Of a stretch of 64,000 nucleotides of DNA, positions 51,601-64,000 are shown piece by piece. The notes under the pieces were generated by a model. It did no database searches, had not been told where the DNA came from, and worked only from the letters and a program-made list of their open reading frames with translations. Made by a program: the position numbers and the translations under genes. Source of the DNA: Cardiocondyla obscurior (taxonomy: Eukaryota > Arthropoda > Insecta > Hymenoptera > Formicidae); NCBI RefSeq assembly GCF_019399895.1, contig NC_091881.1, forward strand, positions 932,501-996,500, read 5' to 3'. Within the stretch, counting starts at the first letter, position 1. The number at the start of each line of letters is the position of its first letter.

Positions 51601-54600
51601 AAGCTTTTGTCGCGCGTTAAAATCCCGAAGTATGAACCGAAATGATTAATCGAGTATCGGTATATCGTTGCGCCGCGGCGATCGATGTCGATATTGATGT
51701 AGATTTTTTTCCCGTTCGCCCCGGTAAGCGGGAAATCAAATAAACGACGCTATCACTGCGTCGGCCCTCGCGGATAACGAAGTTTGTTTTTTTTTTCCTC
51801 CTCCCCCCGGAAAACTTTGGCGCATCGCTGATCACGTTGTTTCGGTTCGCATTTTCGATAAACTGATTTTAGATGACGTTACGCGAAAAATTAATGCCCC
51901 GCTACGGTTCATCACGTGCGAAAAAGTAATTCTATTTTATTTTTATTAATATTCTATTTTTGATGTTCTTTAACGTGTTCTAAAAAAAACTTCACAGCAG
52001 TCTGTATTTTTCTTCTTCTTTTTTTTTTCTACTAAGAATAGCAGTAGAGAAACGATATTATAGAATATAAGGGACAATAAAATTCGAGAAACTTAGAGAT
52101 TAATATCGTTTTCGTTTTCAAAATAAATTTTTTTATTACGTTTCCTCTCACGATTTACGAACGTAAAAGCAGCAGGGAAATCGAAAGGCAACAGATAGCC
52201 CGCGTCATCTGCGTTGGATGACAAATGTTGGCCGTTAAGAAATAGACGAGAGGCTCCATATATCATAGAGATAATTATATTATAGTGCTTCTGGCGAGTA
52301 TTTTTGGGCATCTGACATCAGGCGGTGTCGCACAGAGTACCACTGGTCCCTCCCCTATCCATCGCGCCCCTCTCATCCGGTACTGCACGCTTGTATCGTG
52401 CGAAGATAACAGAAATATATCCTATTACAAAGGGGTAAAACATGAAATTGTTTATCATTTGTCCCTTCGACCGTATCCAGGCATTAACAGAGATACGCGC
52501 AGCTGCATCTGTTGCGAATGTCTCTCGTCTACGGGCAAGCAATAATCCGCGTATAGAAAACTATCTGAATTATCATTTTACAGAGGGGTCGCAGAACCCT
52601 AAAATCATCCTTATAGTAACAGATACAAGGATTATACACTGCAAAAAAATAAGAATTATTTTGGCCCCGCGAAATAATTTAGATTGGGAGGATTATAACG
52701 TTTTATTTTAAAAATTGAAATGAGAATTCTTATCTCGTGATTAATGTTAATTATGGAATTCTTTCTGTCACGGAAACTTTTTTTTTTTAATTTTTATTTT
52801 ACTAAATACACTTGAAGAGCGTTGCTTTTATATATTAATTATTAATTTCACGAAAGTGGTCCAAATTGTTGATCGACTCTTCGCTTTTCGCCCGCGATCT
52901 CTAATTACACGTATGCATATACGTTTGTAATTCCATTATATACACACTCCTCGAATGTGATCGGTATATTGAACGGATTTCTCCTCTCTCGTGATAATCA
53001 GTTTGCAGATAAGCTAATTCCAGAATTTAGTGCGCTTGTACGCGATGTTCTGCCTTGTGCACATCCAAATTGTTCTTACAGCGCGATTTTAAATGATCTC
53101 GCAAAAAGCAGAAATTAGTATCAAACAGCTTTTAACGAGAGTAAGGAGTAATCTGTGTGCGCCGCGCTTGGTGGCAAGAGAGAAAGAGAAAGGGAGAACT
53201 ATTATGCAATTCTCTTGTGCCCGCCGGTGCATTCGCGTGGTCGCGAGCAAACGGCATTCTCATGAGCTCGAATTAATCCACGGCTTGTGTTGTGACCATC
53301 AAAGAACTCTCTCAACGAAACGTCAGCGGCACACGAATCGTTGCTTCGCTTATACTATGACTTTAAGCGCTCTCGATGATGGGTCCTCAAGTACATTCGA
53401 GCCTTTGCTTTTGTCCGAATGCGGGAGTTATAAAGGCCCCCATTTTCGCCTTGCATTATTAAATATTTACGTGCCGTGAGAATGACACTAAATTTCCAAT
53501 GTTGCGAGTTATTAAAATGAGAAATTCGTCTAAACAATTAAGTACGTGCAGTTTCTCACGCCGCTCAGTCGTATTAAATAATTGAAAACGAATTAATTAT
53601 CAAATCTTTGCAACGATTCGTAGCGATTCGCAGCGTACTTGATTTTATTAGAAATTTTTTGGTGCAAAGTCTCGATGTACCGTATGAAGTGAAAATTAGC
53701 TTCAACCACTACGGATCATCACTGGTATAAGATGCCCATCGATCGCGTTCAGATTCTCTTATCCTTCGTTGAAAACTTTCTTTGCTTCTCTCGCGGAGCT
53801 TAATGAGGAAACTTCGAGGCGAAGCTATCGCCATTTTAGTGTCACGTTCAAGAATAAGCTGATTCTTAGCAGCGCTTGTACTTTTTGAAGAAGTGCAGTC
53901 GCTTTTTCATTATTCTTCGCTTCACTGACGATGCTGTTCCCCCGTTCACCTTTTGTCTTATTATTTTCTACGAAGACGTAGCTAATAGTGTGTGCACTTT
54001 TAGCACGAGATAATCAGTAATAGCTTTGTGTTCATTAAATTACAGATATCGTATAATAATAGATCGTGGTGTTAAATAATGATTTAATAAACTCGTGAAT
54101 TTTTATCGCTCTAGTTCAACGTTCGTCGGAGTTGCGCGCGTACAAATAGCAGAGTCAGTGCTGCATCTCGAAATGTATCTTTTATTTTATTTCGGTGCCA
54201 CAGCTTTTTAATTATATCACTTTAGCGCGAGTAGCATCGTACAAATTGAGAGTGAACGGAGAACAAGCCGAGAGGGAAGACTCGGGGATGCAGTCAGGTA
54301 AATAAATTTGTCGAAGTCCTTGTGTCGCGTCGGCCCGGTTATGGGCGGCATTCGAAGTATGCGGTGCAAATGGACGGAGGGTGAGCGCTTTAAACGTCCC
54401 GACAACGGTAATCGTGTTTAAATGAGAGTGCAATCTCAGACGCAACTAATTGCCCCGATTCGACCTTTTTTTCCGGCTTGTCGACGTTCAAAACGAAAAT
54501 CTATCTCTTTTTAATGAGCTCGACGTGTCGGCGTGAAGGTATTATTTTCCGAAGTTTAGTTTTTACGATAATAATCAAATGCGGAAACATATAATTTCCT

Positions 54601-57600
54601 GCCCCCGCCTCGTTATTTATCCCAATTAATCTAAACAAGATGATTTCGAACGTGTAACGTAGCAGTAAACTTTATGGTGTCAACTCTCAATCGTAAACTT
54701 TCCGTCCTCCGTTTTCATTAACATTTAACTCGCTGGTCTAAGCTGTGAACTCTCGAAACTGCCACCTTCTAACTTTGCAATGCTTATGTTTCAACTTTCA
54801 AGTCGCATTTCAACTCTCTATTTGCGACACACATATAAATTGCATAATTATATGTATATTAATATATTATTATCTTTGAACATATAGACAAATCGCTTTA
54901 GGAACACTTATATTCTACTGGGTAATTTTTTCTTTTTTATTTTTTCAGTATTAAAGTATTGTTTCGTTTTACAATATTATTGTGAGTGATAAAAACTCGA
55001 AGCTGCACTTTAATATCTATTAAAGTTGATTTCAATTTACTTCGATTACATTCGATTGAAGAGTTATCAATGGATTAACTTACGAACTAAGTCGGCTGGA
55101 CAATTAGATTGCTTTTAACCTACTCTCACGTGGAAAGTACTTGAATTCCAAGAATGAAAAAAGGCATTACTGTCGACGTTTCTTCTTTTAGTCCGACGCA
55201 AGGGATATATATATATATTTTTTTCTTTTTTTGAAAGGTGAGCATTACATCTCACCGTAATGCTACCGTGGGTCGACGTCTAATGATAGCGTGCCCGGGT
55301 TCTCCCTGGTGTATATAACCGACGACTCGCATATTCGCGCAACCGCGCGTAGAATTTCCGCCTGTTAGCCTCTCCACGTCGGCGGGCGTTTCCGCAAAAG
55401 TCAAGAGAAGCTCGAACGAATCCGCTGGATCGCGATGTAACATCCTCCGCAAGAGGTTGTAACATTTCCGACGCTTCGACGCGTTCGTTAATTCGAAGAA
55501 CGTTTGAAAACCCGTCGGGCCCGTACCGCAATTTCGTTCGGAATGTGACGTATTGGTTTCTTCTTCGTTCCGAAATAGAAATCTCAATAATGTGGATTGT
55601 CACTCGTATTTATTTCTCTCGCGTCTTAATTTTATCGAAAGTTGATCTATTCACTCTCAAGAGATATTTGTAATAATTGTAATAATCGTAATAATAATTG
55701 TTACGCGCGTAATAATATCTATTGTTTTCGAAGCACACTTAAATAACTCTTGCTTTCAGGAAGATTCAATATTTTAAATAAATTTAGGACGGATATATTA
55801 AAATTACTGACTTATCATTTCTGTCTTTCTACTTCAAAATTTATCATGTCATAAGCAGAAGGTGGCAATTAACGCGAAAAGCACTCTCCAGTGCAAGTAC
55901 CGTTTCGAAGTGGAGTCATACCTTTTGCAAGTCGATAAAGTTCGCTTTGGGTTTCATAATCCTCGGAAGTAATTAGATGTGAGGATTGACACCACTCTTG
56001 TCTTTCGCCCTAGCGTTTTAATTTACAGTTCTATCGGGTGCTAAAATAAATTAAGTTGCGAACATCGTTAATTTTTGGCAAGAAGCGATTCACGCGTCGT
56101 TTTGTCACGTACTAAAATGTCGCATAAATAGAATTTATCGAAAGCTGTTTTTCGCAAAGAAACTAGCGAGTATGAATAACGAAATAACTCAAGAAAATTT
56201 TTACTTTCCTTCTTTATTCTATTTTCGCACTGCTAGATACCGAAAGGATTTGTTGTCGGCCAAAAATATGTACAGTAATTAAGTAATACGCTGTTTAAGT
56301 AATACCTGTTAATTCCTGTTAATACCTCTACCATGTAGACCAAATTTCCGCACGGTTTACATCTAGAAGAGTAAATAACTGAACTAGTAGTATGAGCCTT
56401 TATGCTGCGAATATAACGACTTAGCAATTAAAAGATTACGGGTGCGAACAATAATTTTACATCACATTTTTTTTTTTCATGCAGTTAAATTAATTGTGAG
56501 GTAATTGATTTTCTGATTTTGATTTTAACAAAATTTAATTACTCGTTGAAAAATATATAAACAAAAACGTCAGGAATAAGAATAGAACGAAAAAAAAAAA
56601 AAATGCGGGAGCGAGTGGATTATGAATGCGGTTTGCGTATAATTTTATAAAGAAGTCCTCGGAGCACGCATTTGCGATTTCAACTTTTCTGGAATAACTA
56701 ATGCTGGCATTTTTAGAGTAGCCTGGAGACTGAAGTATAATTAGCCTTAACTTACAAAATCTCGCCCAACCGGGTGAGCTTTTAAGGCGCGTAATCGACA
56801 TTAAAGGGTTTAAAAGTTTTGCAGACATTTTCCGAGCTTTTATTCCAGGCGTAAAGCGAAAACATAATTTAGATCGAATTTCAGAAGCGTTTTAGAGCAA
56901 TTATCCTGCATATATTGATCATCAGTGCCTCATTTAACGCGAAAAACTTTCTTTTAACTTTTCATTTTTCTCAAGTTTACATTGTTCGGATTTATAATTC
57001 ATTCTTTATTGTGCGAAACATCTTTATTATAGTTGAGACTTACCGAAAGTATACATATAATATAAGTATATTAAAGACATGTGCACAAACGTGATATTTT
57101 TATCATACGTTAATATCTGGCTTTAAAAAAATTATACGTAAATTTAAAATAACAGTAAAAAAATTGTATTCCTTAAATTGTAAGTAGGATTTTTTAATAA
57201 TTTATCAGTAATCGATAGTATTAGTAAATTAAAAAAAACAAAATTTTATTAAACGATTAATACGTGATGATCGCGTTTAAGCAAGATTAGAACGGTATTT
57301 CAGCGCTTCGCTTAGCGAAGGTACTCTCGATGCGAACCTAATCTCCACGTGATGTCCGCAACTATGCCATTGACTCGGTCGGAAGGAAGGCTTGTATATA
57401 GATCGCTTTCATCGCTCCCTTTCGCTTTCCACTCGTGTGCGCGCAAGCCACCTTTGCTATTTCGCCTTCGTCTTCGTTTCTCGTCCGTTCAATCTATCAG
57501 CTTATGCTTCTCTTTATCTCTTTCTTCCTTACTGTTTACCTTTCTTTTCTACTTTCAAGCACGCTCGTTGTGAAACGCTTCACGCGATAATGCGGTTAAA

Positions 57601-58217
57601 CACGTAGGCGTGGGGATATACTGATTCGCGCGCATCGTTGCGCTTTCTTCGATTACGTTTCATATCTCGAGGCTATGATACTCATCAAGGATGCTGGAAC
57701 ACTGCCTGCGATTGAAGAGAGCGATACGATGTTTAAAAGAGCGAAATGTATCAGGTTCTTGCGGATTAATACTCGCGATCAACTTTTCATGGCGCGTTTT
57801 GTTTAAGAATAATGAACACAGTTTCTTTTTTTTTTTCTTTTTTCTTTTTTATTTTTTTTTTACATTTATTTTATCATTTCCAATATCGTTATACGAAATA
57901 TCAATTCTTCGATGTTATACCAAATATGTGAAAGGCGGTATTCGATTCATCTCGAAATACATTTCTCTCTCCCTCTCGCCCTTTCGCGCCAAGAATTTTC
58001 GGAGAAGGTCCTGAATAGGAGAAGAGCGATATTTCCGTTTCCGCTTCATTCGCGTCACCCTCTTAGAATTCCCTGCATCTGCGAGCCTCTTCAACTTCGT
58101 GGCTGGCGCGAAGAGCTCATCGTCTGCGGAATACGAGTGCGCGAATTTCGTACTCTTGTCTGACTGTGGTGGGCGATTCGTTTCGGCGGTAACAGGGTAA
58201 CGCGATTTTCTCTCGTC
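45628..58217. other. Presumed intronic DNA with GC islands, no exon found
   Basis: Islands lie at about 45830-46180, 47230-47950, 48260-48560, 50030-50500, 51470-51830, 52140-52400, 53080-53500, 54240-54440, 55260-55560 and 57300-57620. The longest ATG frame, 176 codons at 47256-47786, is Arg/Ser-rich with no domain or splice context and is not called. A TTCTTACAG acceptor at 53081 with a GTAAGG at 53141 could bound a 59-nt block, but the donor is weak. T-rich blocks occur near 57830-57870. Confidence 0.45.
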
Positions 58218-58273
58218 GTACGCGGCGACCAAGAGTGGCCGCGTTCGCATCGGGTTCGGATGCCATAAATACG
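58218..58273. repeat. Diverged GC-rich repeat, copy 1
   Basis: The last 43 bases, from AAGAGTG to CCATAAATACG, align without gaps to 60212-60254 at 31 of 43 positions. The ends match best, with an exact 7-base start and an exact 11-base finish. Common descent, a shared protein-binding arrangement, or chance in GC-rich DNA are all possible. Confidence 0.35.
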
Positions 58274-60195
58274 CGAACGTGCACGGGGAACTAACGGCGT
58301 GTGCCAGGAGATGCCGGCCATTTAACCTGTAGATCGATGCGGTTGTAGTAAAACGTCACAGTCTGCGTGGCATCTTAGTTAAGTTGGAAACGCTGGCAAT
58401 TGATCTTTCGAAACTGACGACACAGATGCGGCCGATGACATGGCTGATAAATCGGAAGTTGTCAATGGAGAATTTTCAACCAATTTAGATATTTTAACAG
58501 TAAATTTGTGATTCTTTTTTAATTATGCACTATAATTAAAAATTTTTTTTTCTTTTTTTTTTTTTAATTGAAGTTTTACTTATACTTTTTTATTTGAGAT
58601 TTAATTATTAAAATACATACAGAAAATGTAATGTAGAGAATGAAATTATGTATTATAATATAATAATATAACGAATATTAAATTTCACAATTTTTATATA
58701 ATTACCAAACAAATTAAAAATATTACTGTCGAAATTAAATCCAGAAAATTTGAAATACTTCTTCTTTTGTTATCTAATACATTACAGTCGTACAAAAATT
58801 TATTCGAGTGATCTGTTAATAATTAATATTTAATTGGCAATACGTACGGTGATCGTGCTATATTTTCACAACCGCAAGTAACGCACAGGGAAATATTTTC
58901 GAAATAACGTCTCGAGTGTACGTGATAAATTTCTAGGCCATCGATGTCATCCCTAACTGAGAGAGTTTTAGTACTGGAAGCAACTTGATCCCAGAGAACT
59001 GAATAAATCTTGCTCTTCCTTTCGTTCCTTTTCCTCTCTTTCGCCGCGAAGAAATAGTGACCGCCGGATGCGATGGGATACGTTTACAAGCTTGCAAAGT
59101 GCCCGGGCACGTCGAACGCTATTGCCTGTCGAGCCCTCGTTTATAACAACGTAAGACATCGCGCGGGGTAACGATCGCGCGGTGGGCAGTAAAATCGCGC
59201 CTCCTCTCCCGCGCCGCTAATTCCACGAGGATGTCGCCGGCTAAATAATCGACCGGGTCTCTTTCTCTCTCGTGCTGCGACAGCGGCGGCCCGGAATCTG
59301 GCATACTCACGTTCTGCCACGCGATTTTAGTGCGCCTGGATCGCTCGCGGAATAACGGAGCATTCGGAATTAACGGCCCGTTTTACGCGCGCATCAGGTA
59401 CTACCCGGAGATATCTATGCACTTAAACCGCGCCGCCAACATCCGCAGATAGCCCTATCAAAAAGTCACTTTCGTGAGAATGGCGATCGCCTGTGGCAGC
59501 CGTTTACCGTGATCTTCGCATAAGAAATGGAAAAAAGGGGGCCGGTGCGACGGGGATTATATGAAACGAGGTAGAAACAGTATTAAGTATCCCCAAGTTT
59601 GAGATACCTGAGAGACCTGAAAAATTTCCCGTCGAATTTTCCTTTTTTTTTTTTTTTTTTTTTTTTGACCCGAGATTAACTTTAAAATTCATTGTTGAAC
59701 TTTTTATCATTTATCTTTCAACACGCGTGCAGAAATAAAGTTTCGACTTTTACGAACTTGGCATATCTACCAAGTTTCTGAAGTTGCTGACGTCAGAATT
59801 GCGAAAGAATTCGAAATGGTGAATCTAATACTTGAGAACTGCTCCTGTTTGCATGATCTCTGTATAAGAACGGTGCTGATTGTGAGTTAGGTAGAACGGC
59901 AAAGCTCGGTGCATCGCTAACAATCTGTAATACTTTCCCTCCACTTAGGAGAACACTGATACTTCAGTCGAGGATCCTTATTTTCAGTTAGTTAAAGATC
60001 GTTCCTTATCATCGCGGGTTATTCCACCAACTTGACGTAACCGTACTGCCCTACTTCGCAAACGACTGTCGCGCTAAATTGCTAGGCTTTGCTTTTGTTC
60101 AGCCTATTAGCGGTATAAGTATATAGACGTCTCCTGTACTTTCGGTACGAGGAGAAGGAAAACGGAGACGACGACGACGACTATTCGTGCGAAAC
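58274..60195. other. Spacer with AT-rich core and GC island
   Basis: AT-rich DNA at about 58480-58850 is followed by a GC island (about 59060-59540). A 24-base poly-T lies at 59643-59666, and a full CRE motif (TGACGTCA) at 59788-59795. No gene is recognised. Confidence 0.5.
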
Positions 60196-60254
60196 GTAAA
60201 CCGCCGGGAGGAAGAGTGCCTCCGTTCTCGCCGTGCCGAGATACCATAAATACG
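60196..60254. repeat. Diverged GC-rich repeat, copy 2
   Basis: Partner of 58218-58273, about 2 kb downstream in the same orientation. It shares GTTC within the body and the terminal CCATAAATACG. The intervening bases differ, and both copies can form small but non-identical stem-loops in the middle. Confidence 0.35.
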
Positions 60255-63200
60255 GTGGAGGAACGACGTTGGTCGGGGTGAACACCGAGAGCTCCAAGCT
60301 CCCACGTGCTATTGCTGTCGCGATCGTCGTTCGTGGGCGCGTGGGCGGATGCCAGCTTGCACGACACGACGTAGAACGCGAGATGGGTAATAAGAAGAGT
60401 GCGCGCGATACAAGGTTTGCTGGACGAGTGTGTCTACATACGCGTCGCCTCGTCCCGCCTCGTTTTCGAGCCCTTGCACGCGTGTCCCCGATTCCCTTGG
60501 ATGGCTTCTGCAATACGTCTTGGAATCTCTCTCCTCGACTTGAAAATCGAGACCGCGCGCGATGCAAGTCTCGAAAGACTTTCAAGAATATTTTTCCACT
60601 GAAATAATTTTGATAGTATTTTCAGACTTTTTTCTTTTCTTAAAGAAAAATAAATAATAATAATATTAATATTGCTTTTAAAAAAGAATATATATATCGT
60701 AAATATCACGTATATTTTCGTTACGCAATTAAAGATTGATATTAATATTTCCATTTCGACAAAACTGCAATGTATATTTACTATTTAGATTTTTTATTTC
60801 TGGTAGTGCGTCGGTGGCTTGATACAAATAAGCCCGCGTCAAGTTTTTTTTTTTTTTTTATCGCGAGCAGAGCGTAGATAAAATCAAGATGCCCTAAGGA
60901 CATTCGTATACGCTTTGTAGTCTCACGCGCTACCCTTCGGCCTGAATCGTAACAAAGGGCGCATGAAACCACGTTGCGTGCGGGCTTAATTAATAACGCC
61001 GGCTGCGACAGGCCTTGTTTATTTGCATCTTATCGACGCCGATGACAGAGATACCGGTACGTCATCGATCACTGTCCGGCGCGAGCGAAACATAATCGGT
61101 CGTACTGTGAAAGATACCTGCGCCGCGTGTGTCACTCGGCGGACCCGGCTTTGCACCACGCTGTCCCGAATTTCCGGACGCCATCGACGCGCGCAACGAA
61201 GAAGGATCACCGGACAGTCGGACGGGCTCGTATCTCGAACTGCTACAGGCGACCGAGTAGATTTCAACTGTGTATCATCTCGGCGAACGATCTCGGAAAC
61301 GATAGGCTCGAACAACGGGTGGTAGCGACGCGTGCATGGCTTCTGTTATCACTAACTCGACTTCTCCACGGCGCAAATCGATATAGGTATTCCCTTGAGA
61401 AAAAAAAGGCCGGCTTTTAATTAACGTTATCGTTCACACTGACGGTCGAGCATTCAATTACGAGAAGCGGTGCTTACCATATCTGTCATGTGCACTGCAC
61501 GCCAACTCTCGTTTTCACCTTCCAAAATAAATTGTATTTGGAATGCATTTATTATTAGAAAATTTTCAAACCGCGCTGCGCCGCTGATGCACGTCTTGTA
61601 TCTTGCGGCTCTATCGAACGTCATTCTAATTCGCCCTTTCGCGCTATCTCCCGACACGCGGAGGGTGATGAGCGTATTTCCGAAAGCTCGGCATCGGAAA
61701 TCCGTGTGCGGCTGTCCGGTTATCGTTCCTTGCGGCGGAACGCGGAAATTCGAGCTCGCGCCGAGGGGAGAGAATCCGGTCTCGCGCGCGCTTTCCGCAC
61801 CCGTCGACTTCCGTTGACGTGAGGGTGCCTGTCGGCTACGTGCCGGGCTGTTTATTACCCGCCGCAGGCGCTTTCGATCGCGAGCAAATTCATTCTTCCC
61901 CGTAATCGTGATCGTCGGTTAACTCAACTACAGCCGCGCCTCTCCCTCTTCGTGTACTTAAGGGTGGACGCCCCAACAATTTCCCCCTTGCCAAGTTTAA
62001 GGAACGTCATTAGACGACTCCAATGCTTTTATCGAATAAGAATTTTCAACATATATATATACCTCGAGATATCGAGACCGATGATTTCTTTTATTTTTAC
62101 TGCTTCAAAACTTGCTTCACCGGAGCCACCTAACTTTCAGTACGGAATATCCCCGTAGTTACGCTTAAATTTTTATACGAAAATAGTTTTACAAGTTCGA
62201 TGCATACTATTTGAATATCTCGTACATATTTCAACTTGGGTTGAAATGCGCTCTGTAGCGGCTGATCTAGTTCATTTCTTTTTTTTTTTTTTTATTTAAT
62301 CGCAAAACATTACTAACTTTACAATGATTTATCAATTTGTCGTTGAAAAGAAAAAAAAAAACAAGAATTGCATGCAAATAAGAATTATTTTTAGATTTAA
62401 ACATTTTAAGAAACCGCAACCGTAATATGCACGTTAAAAGGTTACCCATATCCGTAGCTGTAAGCTTTACCGAGGTAAAAATACGAGCTAAAGCAGACGA
62501 TCGATCGCAAAACAAGTTCGAAAATGATCTGTACGTTCTTATCGCTCCATTCGTCGGTCGATACATGTTTCGTTGTCCGACCGACTTGTTCATATTTGCC
62601 TTTGTCGCTGTATATCGCCGATTACGCGGAGTACCTATCGGAATATTGCCCGAAGCACTTACGTAAATTGAGTGGTCGCATGGACAAATAACGACGTCGC
62701 CGCTGTCGTCGCTTGCCGTTCGCCATCGGTGCGTGTGAAAGTACATCGGGGATTTTGTGCGCTTTCGAAATACCGCCGGCAACACATTCACCGCGCGAAA
62801 GGGGTTTCCCATTCTCTTCCCCTTCCCCGCACCCTACCTCCGGGCGTGATACCGGTGTAATTGTAAGATTTGCAACTCTAATAGCCTCGTACTTGTACGC
62901 CCACCGGACTCGATATTAATTTTAATCACCCTGTACGTAACGCTTACGTGCCCCGGATCGACATAAACGTTCTCTTCCTGAATACTATTATATTCCTCAC
63001 GTAGCTTTTCCTCCCTACACGACGCGTGTATCCTCAGGTATCTATCCGCATATTTTAGACGTTACGGCCCGGCAATTATCGCACGATTTGTCATGACAAT
63101 GGCGTTAAGTGAAATAGCAGTGCTATTCAAACTAAGAGAAGCAAAACAAATTTTTAAGTCAGTAAGAAACATTATTTTATACAGAAATTTTCTATTTGAT

Positions 63201-64000
63201 ATATTTATTTCCTAGTCGTCATAACAAATATTTAATTACATAATTAAATAATTGTAATGAGTGATATATTAGTTAAAATTAAATTTTTTTTTTCTGAAAA
63301 CGGAAAGAAAAAAGAAAGAAAAGCTTTTTAACTCTAATAAATTCTAAGAAAAGTATCGTTGATCTCGTTATTTTGTATTTAAGACTCGTTTTAATTCTTG
63401 TAGACTATTAAACGGAAGATTCAACGATAATCGAATTATGATATAGAAAATTATTGCTAATTAAATTAGTGTAATTGATTGACTGCAAAAAATTCCAATC
63501 AAGTGACTGTTAAAACTGATTGCTCCTTGCGTTGAATTGCATTATGTTCCTTTAAATTATCAGAGATTTCCAGTGCTTTTGATTTCGTAGCAATTAATTG
63601 TATCGCCCTAGTTTCGCAACAGCCTCTTTGTTAATTCTACATGTGTCCTTATTTCTCTCCATAATTACAGCTTACACGTAATTGCTCGCAGTATCTATTG
63701 TCTGCCGAGTAAATGGATCTTAGCAATTTTGGTTGGCCCTGATGTCGCGAAATAACACGACTTTCAATTTAAAAGAATTATAATAAATAATTCTAAACAA
63801 TTACATTTTATAGCATTGTTTGTAACGCGTCTTTTATAGTCGTGCAATAATTACGATATTATTACCTTTTGGAGAGTTAATTGTCAAATAAAAGCTCAAG
63901 TAAATTGCGAAGATAGCACACCGTATAATATCGTAAGTCGGACAAAGAGTGAGCGCCGATATTAACATCCGTCAACTTGACAATATGCAGCCAAAGAGTT
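60255..64000. other. Presumed intronic or intergenic DNA to the window end
   Basis: GC islands at about 60255-60580, 60890-61380, 61560-61960 and 62460-62900 are followed by AT-rich DNA. Frames of 97-181 codons in the islands overlap on opposite strands (for example 61019-61315 minus with 61023-61325 plus) and match no known family. No RNA gene or further exon is supported. Confidence 0.45.

Noticed and set aside
53082..53140. Possible 59-nt exon between TTCTTACAG and GTAAGG
   Set aside because: The donor context is weak, the block is short, and nothing links it to other exons. A chance acceptor is as likely.
62267..62812. 181-codon minus-strand frame
   Set aside because: It ends in poly-Lys encoded by an A/T tract, has no recognised domain and no splice context, and overlaps plus-strand open frames in the same GC island.

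Overview
The window looks like nuclear DNA of an insect, most plausibly an ant or another hymenopteran. AT-rich stretches full of poly-A/poly-T runs alternate with short GC-rich, CpG-rich islands, and splice signals are of the metazoan type. This is inferred from composition; no sequence in the window names the species. I recognise no protein-coding exon, tRNA, rRNA, transposase, reverse transcriptase or CRISPR array. Open frames of 60-255 codons occur on both strands, but they lie in low-complexity or GC-island DNA, overlap on opposite strands, often lack an ATG, and show no domain I know. I read the window as intergenic and intronic DNA around one or more long-intron genes whose coding exons are mostly or wholly outside it.

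Two places look transcribed, both on the + strand. At 21.1-21.95 kb there is a 51-bp-arm hairpin, a G-quadruplex-capable G tract, and then two exon-like blocks (21505-21819 and 21913-21950). These blocks are bounded by good acceptors and donors and separated by a 93-nt AT-rich intron. They carry only tiny ORFs, as 5' leader exons or a lncRNA would. At 41.2-42.6 kb a GA-repeat-rich, GC-rich promoter-like region leads to a TCAGTT initiator near 41891. A leader of about 694 nt with no long ATG ORF follows and ends at a strong donor (42584|42585). The rest of the window, to 64 kb, would then be the first intron.

The remaining DNA holds repeats and possible regulatory sites: a 295-bp imperfect palindrome at 29.9-30.2 kb, a 22-bp perfect palindrome centred on a CRE (38.2 kb), a 15-bp perfect snap-back hairpin (45.6 kb), diverged duplicate pairs (11.9/12.7, 17.8/18.2 and 58.2/60.2 kb), short tandem repeats (1.7, 33.0 and 41.4 kb), and many homopolymer tracts.

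If the + strand readings are right, the simplest picture is two alternative or successive leader regions (21.5 and 41.9 kb) in a large gene running rightwards, or a lncRNA at 21.5 kb followed by a gene starting at 41.9 kb. The sequence alone cannot decide between them. The most interesting candidate is the 21.1 kb hairpin: its arm differences are mostly G:U-compatible only for a + strand transcript, the same strand as the exons 264 bp downstream.
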